Below, piece after piece: positions 43,811 to 53,326 of a stretch of 64,000 nt of DNA. The position numbers were made by a program, and so were the translations under genes. The stretch's first letter is position 1, and every line of letters begins with the position of its first letter. The DNA comes from UBA6176 sp032119375 (GTDB lineage Bacteria > Verrucomicrobiota > Verrucomicrobiia > Limisphaerales > UBA9464): positions 40,472 to 104,471 of the forward strand of contig CAYSGH010000005.1 in the NCBI GenBank assembly GCA_964430505.1. Reading direction: 5' to 3'. Under the pieces are notes generated by a model. It did not search any database and was not told where the DNA came from. It saw only the letters and a list, made by a program, of their open reading frames with translations.

Positions 43811-45459
43811 ACCGGCCCCATCCGGACGACGCGGTCGGCAATGGCCAGGGTGTTCTGGCGATGGGCGACCATGAGGATGGTGCGACGTCCTCGCTGGGTC
43901 TGGAGCGCGTCCAGGATCCGTTGCTCGTTGGCGGCATCGAGGGCGCTCGTGGGCTCGTCCAGCAACAGGACGCGGGCCTCGCGTGCGAACGCCCGCGCCA
44001 GATTGATCCGTTGCTTCTCGCCCACGCTCATCCGGATGGCGCCGTCGCCGACGACGGTGTCATAGCCCATGGGCAACGAGCGGATGAAGTCATGGACGCC
44101 CGCGTCCCGGGCGGCCGCCTCGAGCGCGGACCGGGCGGTCCCGGGGCGACCCAGGGCGAGGTTGTCGGCGACGGTTCCCGGCATCAGCACCGGTTCCTGC
44201 GGCACCCACGCGATCTCGCGTCGGAGGTCCGCCAGGCGCAACCGCCCCAGCGCAACGCCGTCGAGGCGCACCTCGCCGTCGTCGGGGTCCAGAAAACGCG
44301 GCACCATCGCCAGCAAGGTGGACTTGCCCGCCCCGCTCGGGCCGACAATCGCCACGAATTCCCCCGGCTCGACGCTCCAGCGAACGCGGTTCAGGACGGG
44401 GTGTTCCGGTCGATAGGCGAACGACACGTCCACAAACTCCACGCGCCGCCCGGCGGCGGCAGGCGGGGGCAGCGACCCCGGAAGGGCAGCCTCTGGCGGG
44501 CCGGGGGGCGAGTCGATCAACTCGAGCACCCGCCGCGCGCCCGCGCCGGCGTTGCTGATCGTGGTTCCCACGTGGGCGAGTTGCTGCAAGGGCTCGTAGA
44601 ATTGAGCGAGGTACGCGAGGAAGACCAGGAAGGTGCCCGCCGACAATCGCCCCGCTTCCACCTCTCGCGCCCCGAACCACACCAGGGCGGCCGCGCCCGC
44701 CGCGAAGATCGTCCCCACCGACGCAAGGTAACCCACTTCAAACTGATGCTGCCCGCCCCGGGCCCGGCGTGCGGACGTCGCGTCGGCGGCAAAGGCCTCG
44801 CCCTCGTGAGCCTCGCCTTGGAAGGCCTGCAACACGGGCAGGTTGGCCAACGCCTGCTGGGTACGCTCGGCCAGGCGCGCGTCGGCCGCCTGGGCCGCCG
44901 TGGCTCGCCGGCCCACGCCCTTGGCAAAGCCGCGCATCACCACCAGCAACGGCGGCACCGTGGCAAGCGCCACCCCGGTCATCCCGGGGTGCACGCGCCA
45001 CATCACCGCCGTCATGGCCACCAACGCCCCCGCCGACGTCAGCAGCGTGAACAACCCTTGGTGGAACAACGTTTGGAAGGCGAAGGCGTCCCACGTGGCC
45101 CGGTAGAGGAGGTCGCCCGGCTTGGACTCCAACAGGCGGCGAAGGGACAAGCCCAGCATCCACTCGTGCAGGGCGAGGCGAACACGCTGGAGCCCGCCCA
45201 GCCCGGTTCGTACCAGCACCATGCTCAGGAGGGCCCCCAGCAACGCGTGCGCCGCATAGACCGCAAACAAGGCCGCGGCCGCCCGCGCCACCTCCATGCC
45301 GCGGCCGCCGCCGCCCTTCGCCCACCCGTCCACCAACGCCGCCAGGGGCCACGGCTTTGCCAGCCCGGCCGCCGTGGCCAAGGCCGACAACAGCAACGCC
45401 AGCGCAACGCGCGGGCCGTCCCCGCGATAGAATCGGGCCAGTGCCCTCAACGAGTCCAC
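43807..45459 (-). CDS. ABC exporter, fused, with degenerate signature
   Basis: 550 residues from GTG 45459 (VDSLRALARFYRGDG); an alternative GTG at 45543 extends the N-terminus. Six membrane helices are predicted. ATPase motifs: GPSGAGKST, VPQEPVLMPG, the signature MSVGEKQRINLARA in place of LSGGQ, Walker B VLLLDEPTSALD and VAHRQNT with the switch His. The family exports lipids or peptides. It is convergent with the MsbA-like gene and both stops lie within CTAG (43807-43810). Confidence 0.85.
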   Translation of the reverse strand: MDSLRALARFYRGDGPRVALALLLSALATAAGLAKPWPLAALVDGWAKGGGGRGMEVARAAAALFAVYAAHALLGALLSMVLVRTGLGGLQRVRLALHEWMLGLSLRRLLESKPGDLLYRATWDAFAFQTLFHQGLFTLLTSAGALVAMTAVMWRVHPGMTGVALATVPPLLVVMRGFAKGVGRRATAAQAADARLAERTQQALANLPVLQAFQGEAHEGEAFAADATSARRARGGQHQFEVGYLASVGTIFAAGAAALVWFGAREVEAGRLSAGTFLVFLAYLAQFYEPLQQLAHVGTTISNAGAGARRVLELIDSPPGPPEAALPGSLPPPAAAGRRVEFVDVSFAYRPEHPVLNRVRWSVEPGEFVAIVGPSGAGKSTLLAMVPRFLDPDDGEVRLDGVALGRLRLADLRREIAWVPQEPVLMPGTVADNLALGRPGTARSALEAAARDAGVHDFIRSLPMGYDTVVGDGAIRMSVGEKQRINLARAFAREARVLLLDEPTSALDAANEQRILDALQTQRGRRTILMVAHRQNTLAIADRVVRMGPV

Positions 45460-45567
45460 GTGGCCCCAGCGTATCCATCGCCCAACCTGAGCCAAGGATT
45501 CGCGTGGTTGGGATGGCCACCCTGCGGGCTTTGCGTCCCGCACCCCCCCCTTGCCGGGGCCTCGCCT

Positions 45568-48500
45568 TCAGGGCGACGTGACTTGGAAGAACCGCGCGGC
45601 GGAGCCTGCCGGAATCTCGATCGCCAACCTTCCCGTCGTCAGCCCCGAGGTCAGCCTGTCAAACGCCATGGTCAGCGAGGGGGCAGACCACACCGAGTAC
45701 GTCGCCCCGGGAGTCGTCGGCCATGTGACCTCCAGCAGGCCACCAGCGTCCAGGGTTGCCCGCGCCGCCACCGGCACGGGCGTGGCGTCCAGGGGCCGGA
45801 TGTCGGCCCATCGCGTGACGAGGAGTTGGTAGCCGCCCGCGCGCGGATCCGCGTTGTCGAACTGGCCCAGCACGCCCTCGATCGTGACCGGCCCCGTGGG
45901 CTTGGGTTGCCCCACCACGTCGAGCACGCGGGCGTCGATGCGCAGCACGAACGCGCGCGTGGCATCCGTCGCGTCCGTGATCGTCACGTTGGATCCCCCC
46001 GCAAACGCCGCTCCAGCTGACCCGTCCACGAGCACGTTGCGCGCGCGGACGCGGCGGCCCTCGGCGGCCTCGGCCGTGCCCACCCCGGGCGACGTCGCCG
46101 TCACGCCGCTCGTGCCCGCAGGCCATGCGAAGTCGAGGTCGATGGGCTCGGGCAACGGGACGCCGGTTTCGAGGACCTCGACGACGTGCTTGGGGTTGCT
46201 GGCGGAAAGGTTGAACTGGAGCAGGCCGTTGAAGTGCGACACCGGCCCCACGACCCGCACGCGTGCCCCGGCCGGCGGTGCCTCGGCGGACGGGCGGCCC
46301 GCCACGAAGACGGCAATGCCGGCCGTGGCGTCCTGCGCGTAGAACAACACGCTGGCGGACGTCGTGAGGTTCACGTGCGTGGTGACCACGGCCTCCACCT
46401 CGAAGAGTTGCGTGGGGTCCACCGGGCGCAGGTTCACGGGGTCCACCGTGGACCGGACGTGCGCGAGGTTGGTGCGGAGGATCTCGGGCGGCGGAACGGT
46501 CACGCGAAGCGACACCGGGGCGCTGGTGACGGCCCCCGCGCGGTTGGAGACGACGACGCGGAACGAGGCCCCGTCGTCGGCAAGCGTCGTGGTGGCGACG
46601 ACCAACGCGGCGTTGATGGCGCCCGGCAGGCTCGTCCCGTTGCGTTGCCATTGGTACGTGGGCGCCGGTTGCCCCGTGGCCGTGACGGTGAACGTGGCGG
46701 GAGCGCCGGCCGGAACCGTGGCGGGCACGGGCCCGGCAACGATCGCCGGCGCCTGGTCGTTGGACGGTTGCGGCTCCAACCAAGCAAGCCCCGAGGGCTG
46801 GGTCCCGGGCGTCCCGTGGGACTCGGAGACCGAGCGCGAGGGCGCGAAGCCGTCGGCGTCCGTGGGAAACCGCGCCATGGACCCGTTGGTGCTCGTCTGG
46901 GCCTGGGAATACACGATGCGCGCGACCACGTTCGACTGGGCGTTGCGCAGGACGATCGCGTCCCCGCCGTCGTTCAGCGCGAGGCCGGCGGTGCTGAAGG
47001 GATCCCCGGGCCCCACCTCGGCGGCCAGCGCGGGCACCGAAAGCTGTGGCGCGTACCCAAACGCCGGCCCGCCGTACACGACGATCGCGTTCGATGGCGC
47101 CACCACGTTGGCGGCCGAGCCCGGGTAGATGTACGCGCGGCGCAGCAACGAGTCCGAGACCATCCAGCCCGTCATGTCGATGGGCTCCGGCGAGAGGTTC
47201 ACGACCTCGATGTACTCGTCACGATTGGACGGGCTGGTGTCGGTGCCGCCGGGCAAGGGGTCCGCACGGTTGAGCAGGTTGAACCATGGCAGCGCGTTGG
47301 TGGAGGCCGGATTGGCCATGTACTCGGTGATGACCACCCGTTGCTCGGCCGCGGTGGGCACGTAGATGCGCACGCGCTGCGTGAATGAGGCCGACCCATT
47401 GTCGGCGCGCACCTCGACGTCGTGCGCCTTGCCGGCATCCGCCGACGTCGCCTCGAAGTGGTAGAAGCCCACGACGTTTGTTCCTTGCCGGATCGGGAAG
47501 TCCCAGCGGCCCGAGGCCGGGACGTTTGCACCCAGGGTCACGGTTACCGGACGCCCCTCCGGATCCTCAACGTCGAAGCGAACCGCGATGGCCTCGCCGG
47601 GACGCAGGCCGTGGTCGGGGAAGGTGTTCGTCAGGGCGTCCCCGGGTCGCACGAGGCGCGAGAGCACGTTGGTGAAGCGGATGGACGGGGCCTTGAACGC
47701 GCTGGCGATGTCTGCAAAGCGGCTCGGGATGAACTGGTACCCGGAGGTGAATGGCGCCGAGGAATCAAACTGCCCCAGGACGCCCACCACCGTGGAGGTG
47801 CCCACCGGGATGACCTTCCCGACCAAGTCCGTGCCGGCGTTCGCATACAGCGGGAACGTTTGGCCCGCCGAGTCCGTCATGGCGATGCCAGCCGAGACCG
47901 ACGTGAAGACGCCCCCCGTGGCGACGGGATCGATCACGACGTCGCGAGCCACCACAAGGCTGCCCTCCAGCGCCTCCAGCGCCGCGGCGTCCGTGGTGAA
48001 CGGCAACGGCAACGGCGTCGGCAACGGCTGGTTCGTGCCGACGACCGTCACCGCGTGCGCCGGGTTCGACTCGACGGGGGCCATCTCCAGCAAGCCGCGA
48101 AAGTGGGTGACGGGAGCCTTGACCCGGACACGCGCGCCGGCCGGAGGCAGGGAGCGCCCGCCGGATTGCCCCCCCGCCCAGAACACGGCCATGCCCGCCG
48201 TGTCATCCTGCAGGTAGAACAAGTAGTTCGCCGTGCCCGAGGTCAGGTTGGCGTGGGTGGTGACCACGCCCTCGATCGTGAAGAGGCTCGTGGTGTCCAG
48301 GGGCGTCCCCTGCGCGGGATCCTGCGCCGCACGCAATGAGGCCAGCGTCACGATTCGGTTCGAGGGATCCTCCACCACGGCCAGCGTCACCGGGTCGCTG
48401 GTGGCGGTCCCATGTGCGTTTCGGACGACCACGCGGTAGCGGCCACCGTCGGCAGGTTGGACGTTCGCCAGGCTGAGCACGGGGCCTGCGGCGCCGGGCA

Positions 48501-49242
48501 TCGCGGCCCATGAGCCATCGGCGGACTCACGTTGCCACTCGAAGGCCAACGGCTCGCTGCCGCCCGCAGAGGTCGCCAGCGTCGCCGTCGTGCCGAGGAA
48601 GGCCGTTTGCCCCACGGGTTGCGCGGAAAAGAACGGCGGACGGGGCGTCTCGCCGTCGCCCTCGACGGTCACCATGTCAAACCGCGCCGTGCCATTCGGG
48701 CTGTAGGTCCCGGAGATCGGCGCGAACGCGCCGCCGTCGGTCGCGGCCACGATCCGGAACCGAAACTGCGGGTTGTTGCTGGCGGCCGGGACGGCGGACA
48801 GGTCGAGCGACAGGCGGTTCGTGAACACCCCGGCCGTGGCGATCGTCAGGACGGCGCCCTCGGAAAAGGTGATCCCATCGAGGCTGTAGAGGACGGCAAT
48901 GCGGCGGCTGGACGTGCTGGAACCACGGTAGTCGAACAGGACCCGAATGTTGCCATACCCGGCCGTGCTGACGGCCACCTCGATGCCCGCCTTGCGGTCG
49001 CCTTCGGCCGTCGCCGGGTAGCCCGTGGTTTGGAACGCGAAGTTGGGCGTGGCCGTGTCGGAGGAACCCGTTCCCGTCGTGGGGGCCGGGACCGTGATGC
49101 CGCCGATGGGAGACAACGTCCCCGCCCCGGACGAGGGCAACGCAGGGTTGTTGGTATTGTTGAAGTTCCAAAGGGCGATGGTGTCGGCCCGGAGACCTAG
49201 CGCGGCCAGCAATGCGAGGAGGAGGGCAGGGAAGGGTTTCAT
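45568..49242 (-). CDS. Large secreted multidomain protein: lamin-tail, Ig-like and OB-fold-like domains
   Basis: 1,224 residues from ATG 49242 (MKPFPALLLALLAALGLRAD, signal peptide). In order: an N-terminal beta domain with NFNNTNNP and TGYPATAEGDRKAGIEVAVS; an Ig-like domain around 215-300 (FFSAQPVGQTAFLGTTATL, FEWQRESADGSW); an OB-fold-like region 305-520 (LDTTSLFTIEGVVTTHANL ... FDSSAPFTSGYQF); a lamin-tail domain 690-850 (VVITEYMANPASTN, NRDEYIEVVNLSPEPIDMTGW); a second Ig-like domain 915-1000 (TYQWQRNGTSLPGAIN); a second OB-fold-like region (PTQLFEVEAVVTTHVNL ... FDNADPRAGGYQ) that echoes the first; and a C-terminal beta tail. It is probably surface exposed; the enzymatic role, if any, is unclear. 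Confidence 0.8.
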   Translation of the reverse strand: MKPFPALLLALLAALGLRADTIALWNFNNTNNPALPSSGAGTLSPIGGITVPAPTTGTGSSDTATPNFAFQTTGYPATAEGDRKAGIEVAVSTAGYGNIRVLFDYRGSSTSSRRIAVLYSLDGITFSEGAVLTIATAGVFTNRLSLDLSAVPAASNNPQFRFRIVAATDGGAFAPISGTYSPNGTARFDMVTVEGDGETPRPPFFSAQPVGQTAFLGTTATLATSAGGSEPLAFEWQRESADGSWAAMPGAAGPVLSLANVQPADGGRYRVVVRNAHGTATSDPVTLAVVEDPSNRIVTLASLRAAQDPAQGTPLDTTSLFTIEGVVTTHANLTSGTANYLFYLQDDTAGMAVFWAGGQSGGRSLPPAGARVRVKAPVTHFRGLLEMAPVESNPAHAVTVVGTNQPLPTPLPLPFTTDAAALEALEGSLVVARDVVIDPVATGGVFTSVSAGIAMTDSAGQTFPLYANAGTDLVGKVIPVGTSTVVGVLGQFDSSAPFTSGYQFIPSRFADIASAFKAPSIRFTNVLSRLVRPGDALTNTFPDHGLRPGEAIAVRFDVEDPEGRPVTVTLGANVPASGRWDFPIRQGTNVVGFYHFEATSADAGKAHDVEVRADNGSASFTQRVRIYVPTAAEQRVVITEYMANPASTNALPWFNLLNRADPLPGGTDTSPSNRDEYIEVVNLSPEPIDMTGWMVSDSLLRRAYIYPGSAANVVAPSNAIVVYGGPAFGYAPQLSVPALAAEVGPGDPFSTAGLALNDGGDAIVLRNAQSNVVARIVYSQAQTSTNGSMARFPTDADGFAPSRSVSESHGTPGTQPSGLAWLEPQPSNDQAPAIVAGPVPATVPAGAPATFTVTATGQPAPTYQWQRNGTSLPGAINAALVVATTTLADDGASFRVVVSNRAGAVTSAPVSLRVTVPPPEILRTNLAHVRSTVDPVNLRPVDPTQLFEVEAVVTTHVNLTTSASVLFYAQDATAGIAVFVAGRPSAEAPPAGARVRVVGPVSHFNGLLQFNLSASNPKHVVEVLETGVPLPEPIDLDFAWPAGTSGVTATSPGVGTAEAAEGRRVRARNVLVDGSAGAAFAGGSNVTITDATDATRAFVLRIDARVLDVVGQPKPTGPVTIEGVLGQFDNADPRAGGYQLLVTRWADIRPLDATPVPVAARATLDAGGLLEVTWPTTPGATYSVWSAPSLTMAFDRLTSGLTTGRLAIEIPAGSAARFFQVTSP

Positions 49243-49294
49243 GCGTGGACAGGGGGTGCGTAAAGGACGAGCAGGAGCCAAGGAAACCGGGGCT

Positions 49295-50170
49295 TCAGGG
49301 CACGTCGCGATTCGGGTTCCAGACGAGGTCCGGCGAGAACCGCTCCTCGCGTCCGGTGCCGCCGTTGGTGACGGACGACCGCTTGAAGAACGCGGCATGG
49401 CCGTCGATGAACATGAGGTTGCCGCCCCCGGATGCCCCGGGCCCGCCATGGCGCGCGGCGAAGCGATTGTGCCGGGCGGCCGGCATGACCCCGATGGCGG
49501 CCGTGGAGGTGTCGCCAAAGGCTTCCGTCACCGGGTTCAGGACGGCGTCCAAGAGCATGACCGTCGCCGAAGGCGCCCGCAGGTCTGCGAGGCGCGGCAT
49601 GCCCGGGTAGGGATGGTCGTTGCCCGCCACGCCGTTGCGCACGGACGTGCGGAGCTTGAGGTCGAGGTTCATGGCGTAGCTAAAAAAGCCGAAGCTGCCG
49701 CGGGCCGGCATCGCGGGGATCTCGGAGTCCTTGATCCGGGCGCTGTTGCAGTGCCACATCCGGCCCTTCGCCCCGGGGAAGGGCAGGAAATCCCTCGCCA
49801 CCTTGCCCTGCGCCTCGGCCCAGTAGTTGGACAGCGGCCGCTCCCCTGCTCCATTGGGCAGGAGGTTGAACCAGGCAAACGGGTCGTTGGGGCTTCCCGG
49901 CCCCGCCGTCCTGCCCGTGAACGCCCCGTATTGCCCGCCGTCGTCGGTCCCGTCGCGAGGGATGCCGTCGTTGTTGTCCGACGCATACACCAGCAGCGCC
50001 ACGCCCCATTGCCGGAGGTTGCTCAGGCATTGGATGGATTGCGCCCTTGCCTTGGCGCGCGACAACGCCGGCAGCAGCATCCCGGCCAGGATCGCGATGA
50101 TGGCGATGACAACGAGGAGCTCGATCAACGTGAAGGCATGCGGCCGCCGCAGCCGCCGCGGCCCGGGCAT
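49295..50170 (-). CDS. Prepilin-like protein with type II secretion/pilin leader
   Basis: 291 residues from ATG 50170 (MPGPRRLRRPHA); an ATG at 50233 would prepend 21 residues. The leader is basic with Ala at -1 before FTLIELLVVIAIIAILAG, then the alpha helix LLPALSRAKARAQSIQCLSNLRQWG typical of pseudopilin-like proteins. The C-terminal half has DGIPRDGTDDGGQYGAF, HNRFAARHGGPGASGGGNL and MFIDGHAAFFKRSS, the H-x-DGH region also found in the 6019-6846 protein. It probably shares PilD-type processing. Located 52 bp downstream of the lamin-tail gene start-side, on the same strand. Confidence 0.85.
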   Translation of the reverse strand: MPGPRRLRRPHAFTLIELLVVIAIIAILAGMLLPALSRAKARAQSIQCLSNLRQWGVALLVYASDNNDGIPRDGTDDGGQYGAFTGRTAGPGSPNDPFAWFNLLPNGAGERPLSNYWAEAQGKVARDFLPFPGAKGRMWHCNSARIKDSEIPAMPARGSFGFFSYAMNLDLKLRTSVRNGVAGNDHPYPGMPRLADLRAPSATVMLLDAVLNPVTEAFGDTSTAAIGVMPAARHNRFAARHGGPGASGGGNLMFIDGHAAFFKRSSVTNGGTGREERFSPDLVWNPNRDVP

Positions 50171-50347
50171 GGCAAGGCGGTCACGTCGTCGATGAGGCCA
50201 CCCGGCAGGCCATGTCACGGGGTTTGTCTCCATGCGACTTCAGCGCGATGGGCAGTGGATGCCAAGGCACGGAGGCCGCCCCCGCCATCCTCTTGGTGAT
50301 GCATGCTGGACAAGGCAGCCCATCGAACGGGGCAGGGCGGGTGGCCC

Positions 50348-51139
50348 TCACCGACGCCGAGACGCCCATCCCAGAACCACGACGCCCGCGACGGCCAGCG
50401 CCCAGGTGCTGGGCTCCGGAATCACCGTGGTCTGGTGCACGACGGTGAGGTTGTCCACTTGCAGGCCCGAGTAATTGCCCGTCGTGCTGGCATTGCCGCC
50501 CTGTCGGAGCGCGATGCTGGTGACGCCCGCGATGGCGGCGCCTGCCACCGTGTCTTCCGCCGTGGCCGGACCCGTCACGGGGGTGTTCACCCAAAGACGC
50601 GAGGTCCCCAACCCAATGTCGTAGGCCACCGTCACCTGGTGCGGTGCCGTCCGGTCTAGGTTGCCCGAGTAGGAAACCGTCGCCGCCCCGTCGCCGCCGT
50701 CGTTTTCGATCCCCAGGCGGAACAGGTCCGAGTCCGCCACGGTGGCGGACCCGACGAATACACGCCCACGGAAGCCCGTGCCGGCGTCCTTGAAATGGAG
50801 GAAGTACGCTCCCACGCCCGTGGAGGCCAACGTGCCCGAACTGAAGTCCACGGTGAACGAAGCGTACAAGGTGCCGGCCGTGATGGGGGCCGGGCCAAGG
50901 AGGCGGTTCACGTCCTCGGCGCTGCCACCGCGGACGACAGCCGCCCCCGCGCCGTTGACCAGGACAGGATTGGAGTTGGTTCCGCTGTGGGCGACCCACG
51001 TGCCGCCGCTCACGGATGTCAGGCTGCCCGCAGCGTAGGAAAACGAGTCGTCCAACACGGTCGTGTCTTGGGCGAACGATTCGGAAGAAAGGGCGGCCGC
51101 GCTGGCAGCGACCACGAGGAGGTGGAGAGCTTTGCTCAT
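50348..51139 (-). CDS. PEP-CTERM secreted protein
   Basis: 263 residues with a signal peptide (MSKALHLLVVAASAAALSS). The body is beta-rich and Gly/Ser/Thr/Ala-rich (LTSVSGGTWVAHSGTNSN, GTLYASFTVDFSSGTL). The C-terminus PEPSTWALAVAGVVVLGWA followed by SRRR is an unmistakable PEP-CTERM sorting signal: motif, transmembrane helix, basic tail. Exosortase would process it for surface display or release. No exosortase gene is in the window, but a TIGR04073-like lipoprotein is at 52836. Confidence 0.9.
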   Translation of the reverse strand: MSKALHLLVVAASAAALSSESFAQDTTVLDDSFSYAAGSLTSVSGGTWVAHSGTNSNPVLVNGAGAAVVRGGSAEDVNRLLGPAPITAGTLYASFTVDFSSGTLASTGVGAYFLHFKDAGTGFRGRVFVGSATVADSDLFRLGIENDGGDGAATVSYSGNLDRTAPHQVTVAYDIGLGTSRLWVNTPVTGPATAEDTVAGAAIAGVTSIALRQGGNASTTGNYSGLQVDNLTVVHQTTVIPEPSTWALAVAGVVVLGWASRRR

Positions 51140-51289
51140 GACGGAGGCATCGAACGCCCGAAACCCGCTTTCTGCAACCCGGGAACCGTTTCCCGTGATG
51201 AAACTTTCGGAGGCTTTTCGGTGACGCCCGGACTTTCCCGGCGCGCGCCTTTGGGCTTGGCCACCCGAAACGAAACCACGGCCGCGCCG

Positions 51290-52579
51290 CTACCGAGCCT
51301 CCGTCGTGCGCGTTACCCGCGCCATCCGGACCAAACGACTCCACGCCACCAACCCGGTGGCCACCGCAAGCATCCCGCAAAGGCAGTACGGCCACGCGGG
51401 ATTCCGGTCGAACAACAACCCCGCAAACGGGGGCCCGAAGACCCGCGCCAAGGCCCCGGCGCTTTGCGCGACCCCAAGGGTGGCCCCTTGCTCGTCCGCA
51501 GGCGTGAGGCGCGACAACAAGCCAAACAATGGCGGCCGCGTAAGCCCGCTGCCGACCGCCAAGCCGCCCACGACCACCAAAAGCAACGTCCAACGCCATC
51601 CGGCCGGCTCCAGGAATACGCCCCACGACAAGGGCGCGTCCCCCTGCAGGAAGGGCAACGGCAGCATCGACAGCCCAAACACCACCAGGCTCCCGGCAAC
51701 GAGGTGGGCTTCCCCGAGCCTCTTCAGCAGCCGTCCCACGGGCCCCGCCTGCACGAGCGCACCGATGAGGCCCGCGTAGCAAAACAACACCGCGTTCGTG
51801 CGCGCCGCCGCCTTGTCCGCCAACCCGAAGTTCTTCTGGATGAGCAACCCCAGCGTGCTTTCAAAGCACGTGAAGCCAAACGTCGCGAGGAAGAACGTCA
51901 GGATCAAAAACGCAATCGCCGGCTGGGACAATGTCCGGCTCAGGTGCTCCCAGCGCGTGCGCCGTGCCGCTGCGGACGTCCCGGGCCTCCAGCTTTCCGG
52001 GAGTCGGACCAGCGCCGCCACAAAGTTGCCCAGGCAAAGCAACGCCGCCATCGCGCCGGGGGCGGCCGCCACCCACGGATCCGAGGCCGACATCCACTGG
52101 GCCGCCTGCTGTGCGCCCACCGCCAGCGCCGGGCCCACGATGAAGCCCAGGCCAAACGCCATTCCAATCAGGCCCATCCGCCGCGAGCGATCCTCCGGCG
52201 GCGTGATGTCCGCGATGTACGCCTGGGCCACCGTGATGTTGGCGCCGCAGATCCCGGCAACCACCCGCGACGCCAGCAGCACGCCCAGCGCCGCCCGGCC
52301 TGTCATCGTCGAACCCACCGCGAACGTCGCATACGACAGCATCGCCACGAACGTGCTCGCCAGCAGCACCGGCCGACGTCCCACGCGGTCCGACAACGCG
52401 CCCCATGCCGGCGCGAAGATAAACTGCATGAGCGAGTACGACGCCATGATCAGCCCCACCTCCAGTCCGCTGGCACCCAGGGCACGCGAGTAGTTCGGCA
52501 GCAAAGGCAGCACCAACCCGAACCCCACCAGGTCCACGAACACGGTCAAAAAAAGCGTTCCCAACGATGGCGCACGCAC
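51290..52579 (-). CDS. MFS drug-resistance-type transporter (TetA-like, DHA1)
   Basis: 429 residues from GTG 52579 (VRAPSLGTLFLTVFVDLVGF); the frame is open upstream to 52699, but that part is Arg-rich and looks non-coding. TM1 reads TVFVDLVGFGLVLPLLPNY, then motif A APAWGALSDRVGRRPVLLAS between TM2 and TM3, GANITVAQAYIADITPPEDRSRRMGLIG in TM5/loop, and GLIGALVQAGPVGRLLKRLGE in the second half. TetA/DHA1-type carriers expel drugs or small solutes by proton antiport; substrate unknown. No regulator is adjacent. Confidence 0.85.
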   Translation of the reverse strand: MRAPSLGTLFLTVFVDLVGFGLVLPLLPNYSRALGASGLEVGLIMASYSLMQFIFAPAWGALSDRVGRRPVLLASTFVAMLSYATFAVGSTMTGRAALGVLLASRVVAGICGANITVAQAYIADITPPEDRSRRMGLIGMAFGLGFIVGPALAVGAQQAAQWMSASDPWVAAAPGAMAALLCLGNFVAALVRLPESWRPGTSAAARRTRWEHLSRTLSQPAIAFLILTFFLATFGFTCFESTLGLLIQKNFGLADKAAARTNAVLFCYAGLIGALVQAGPVGRLLKRLGEAHLVAGSLVVFGLSMLPLPFLQGDAPLSWGVFLEPAGWRWTLLLVVVGGLAVGSGLTRPPLFGLLSRLTPADEQGATLGVAQSAGALARVFGPPFAGLLFDRNPAWPYCLCGMLAVATGLVAWSRLVRMARVTRTTEAR

Positions 52580-52785
52580 GGCCCAACGTTGAACCCGCCC
52601 CCGGCCGGTAGGGAAGCACGCAGTCCTGCGGCGCCAGACGGGTGACGGGGGACGTCGTCCCACCCCGCGCGCACGGCGCACGCGGGCCGCCTTGCGCAAG
52701 GCACTCGCGGCCCCGTCGGCCCGGGGTGCGGTGGCCCGGGCTCACGAGGTTCAGCCGGGCTGAGCGCATTCCCCGAAATCGACGC

Positions 52786-52813
52786 TTGCAGGCCAACCCC
52801 GCCTCCATAACCT
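52786..52813 (+). promoter_or_regulatory. Possible sigma-70-type promoter of the TIGR04073 gene
   Basis: TTGCAG (52786-52791) and TAACCT (52808-52813) are separated by 16 bp and lie 22 bp before the ATG. This is a weak match on visual inspection only. Confidence 0.3.
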
Positions 52814-52835
52814 CCCCCTAACTTTCACGAGCATT

Positions 52836-53261
52836 ATGCGCATCGGATTGAAGCAGATCTCCCTTCTGGTTGGCCTCGCAGCCCTTGCATCAGGTTGTGC
52901 CAGCGCCGAGCGCAAGCTCGGCCGCGGCCTCAACAACCTCACCGAGCCCTTGCGTTTGGGTGAATTCGGCCGGGCCTACGAGCAGGCATACCTCTGGGAC
53001 GGCGCGGACGGAGCCACCAGCGTCGGCGTGTTCAAGGGCCTGAATCGTACCATCGGCCGGACCCTCGTGGGAGCCGTTGAGGTCGCCACGTTCCCCATCC
53101 CAACGGATCCCTACTTCAAGCCCACCCATCCCGTCTATCCGGACGTGTACAAGCCGGGGGTGCTCGACTCGGGCTCCATTCAGGCGGACACCGCCGTTGG
53201 ATTTGACTCTGGGGACGTTGCCCCGTTCCTCCCGGGCAGCCGTTTCAAGATCTTCGAGTGA
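52836..53261 (+). CDS. Exosortase-associated lipoprotein-like protein (TIGR04073-like)
   Basis: 141 residues with a lipoprotein signal (LAALASGC at the cleavage site). The body KLGRGLNNLTEPLRLGEFGR ... VGAVEVATFPIPTDPYFKPTHPVYPD resembles the TIGR04073 family (KxGRGLxN, GxYEVxTFPxP) that I recall being linked to exosortase systems in Verrucomicrobiota; this match is from memory. The PEP-CTERM gene lies about 1.7 kb upstream on the other strand. A terminator hairpin follows 28 bp after the stop. Confidence 0.7.
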   Translation: MRIGLKQISLLVGLAALASGCASAERKLGRGLNNLTEPLRLGEFGRAYEQAYLWDGADGATSVGVFKGLNRTIGRTLVGAVEVATFPIPTDPYFKPTHPVYPDVYKPGVLDSGSIQADTAVGFDSGDVAPFLPGSRFKIFE

Positions 53262-53288
53262 ACGTTTGAGACTCGGATTCCTGACGAC

Positions 53289-53318
53289 GCGCCAACGCCC
53301 CCCCGTTGGCGCTTTTTT
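53289..53318 (+). terminator. Rho-independent terminator after the TIGR04073-like gene
   Basis: Stem GCGCCAACG (53289-53297) pairs with CGTTGGCGC (53304-53312) around six Cs, followed by TTTTTT. It ends only 8 bp before the ispE start at 53327, so ispE transcription must begin elsewhere or read through. Confidence 0.9.
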
Positions 53319-53326
53319 ATTTTCCC

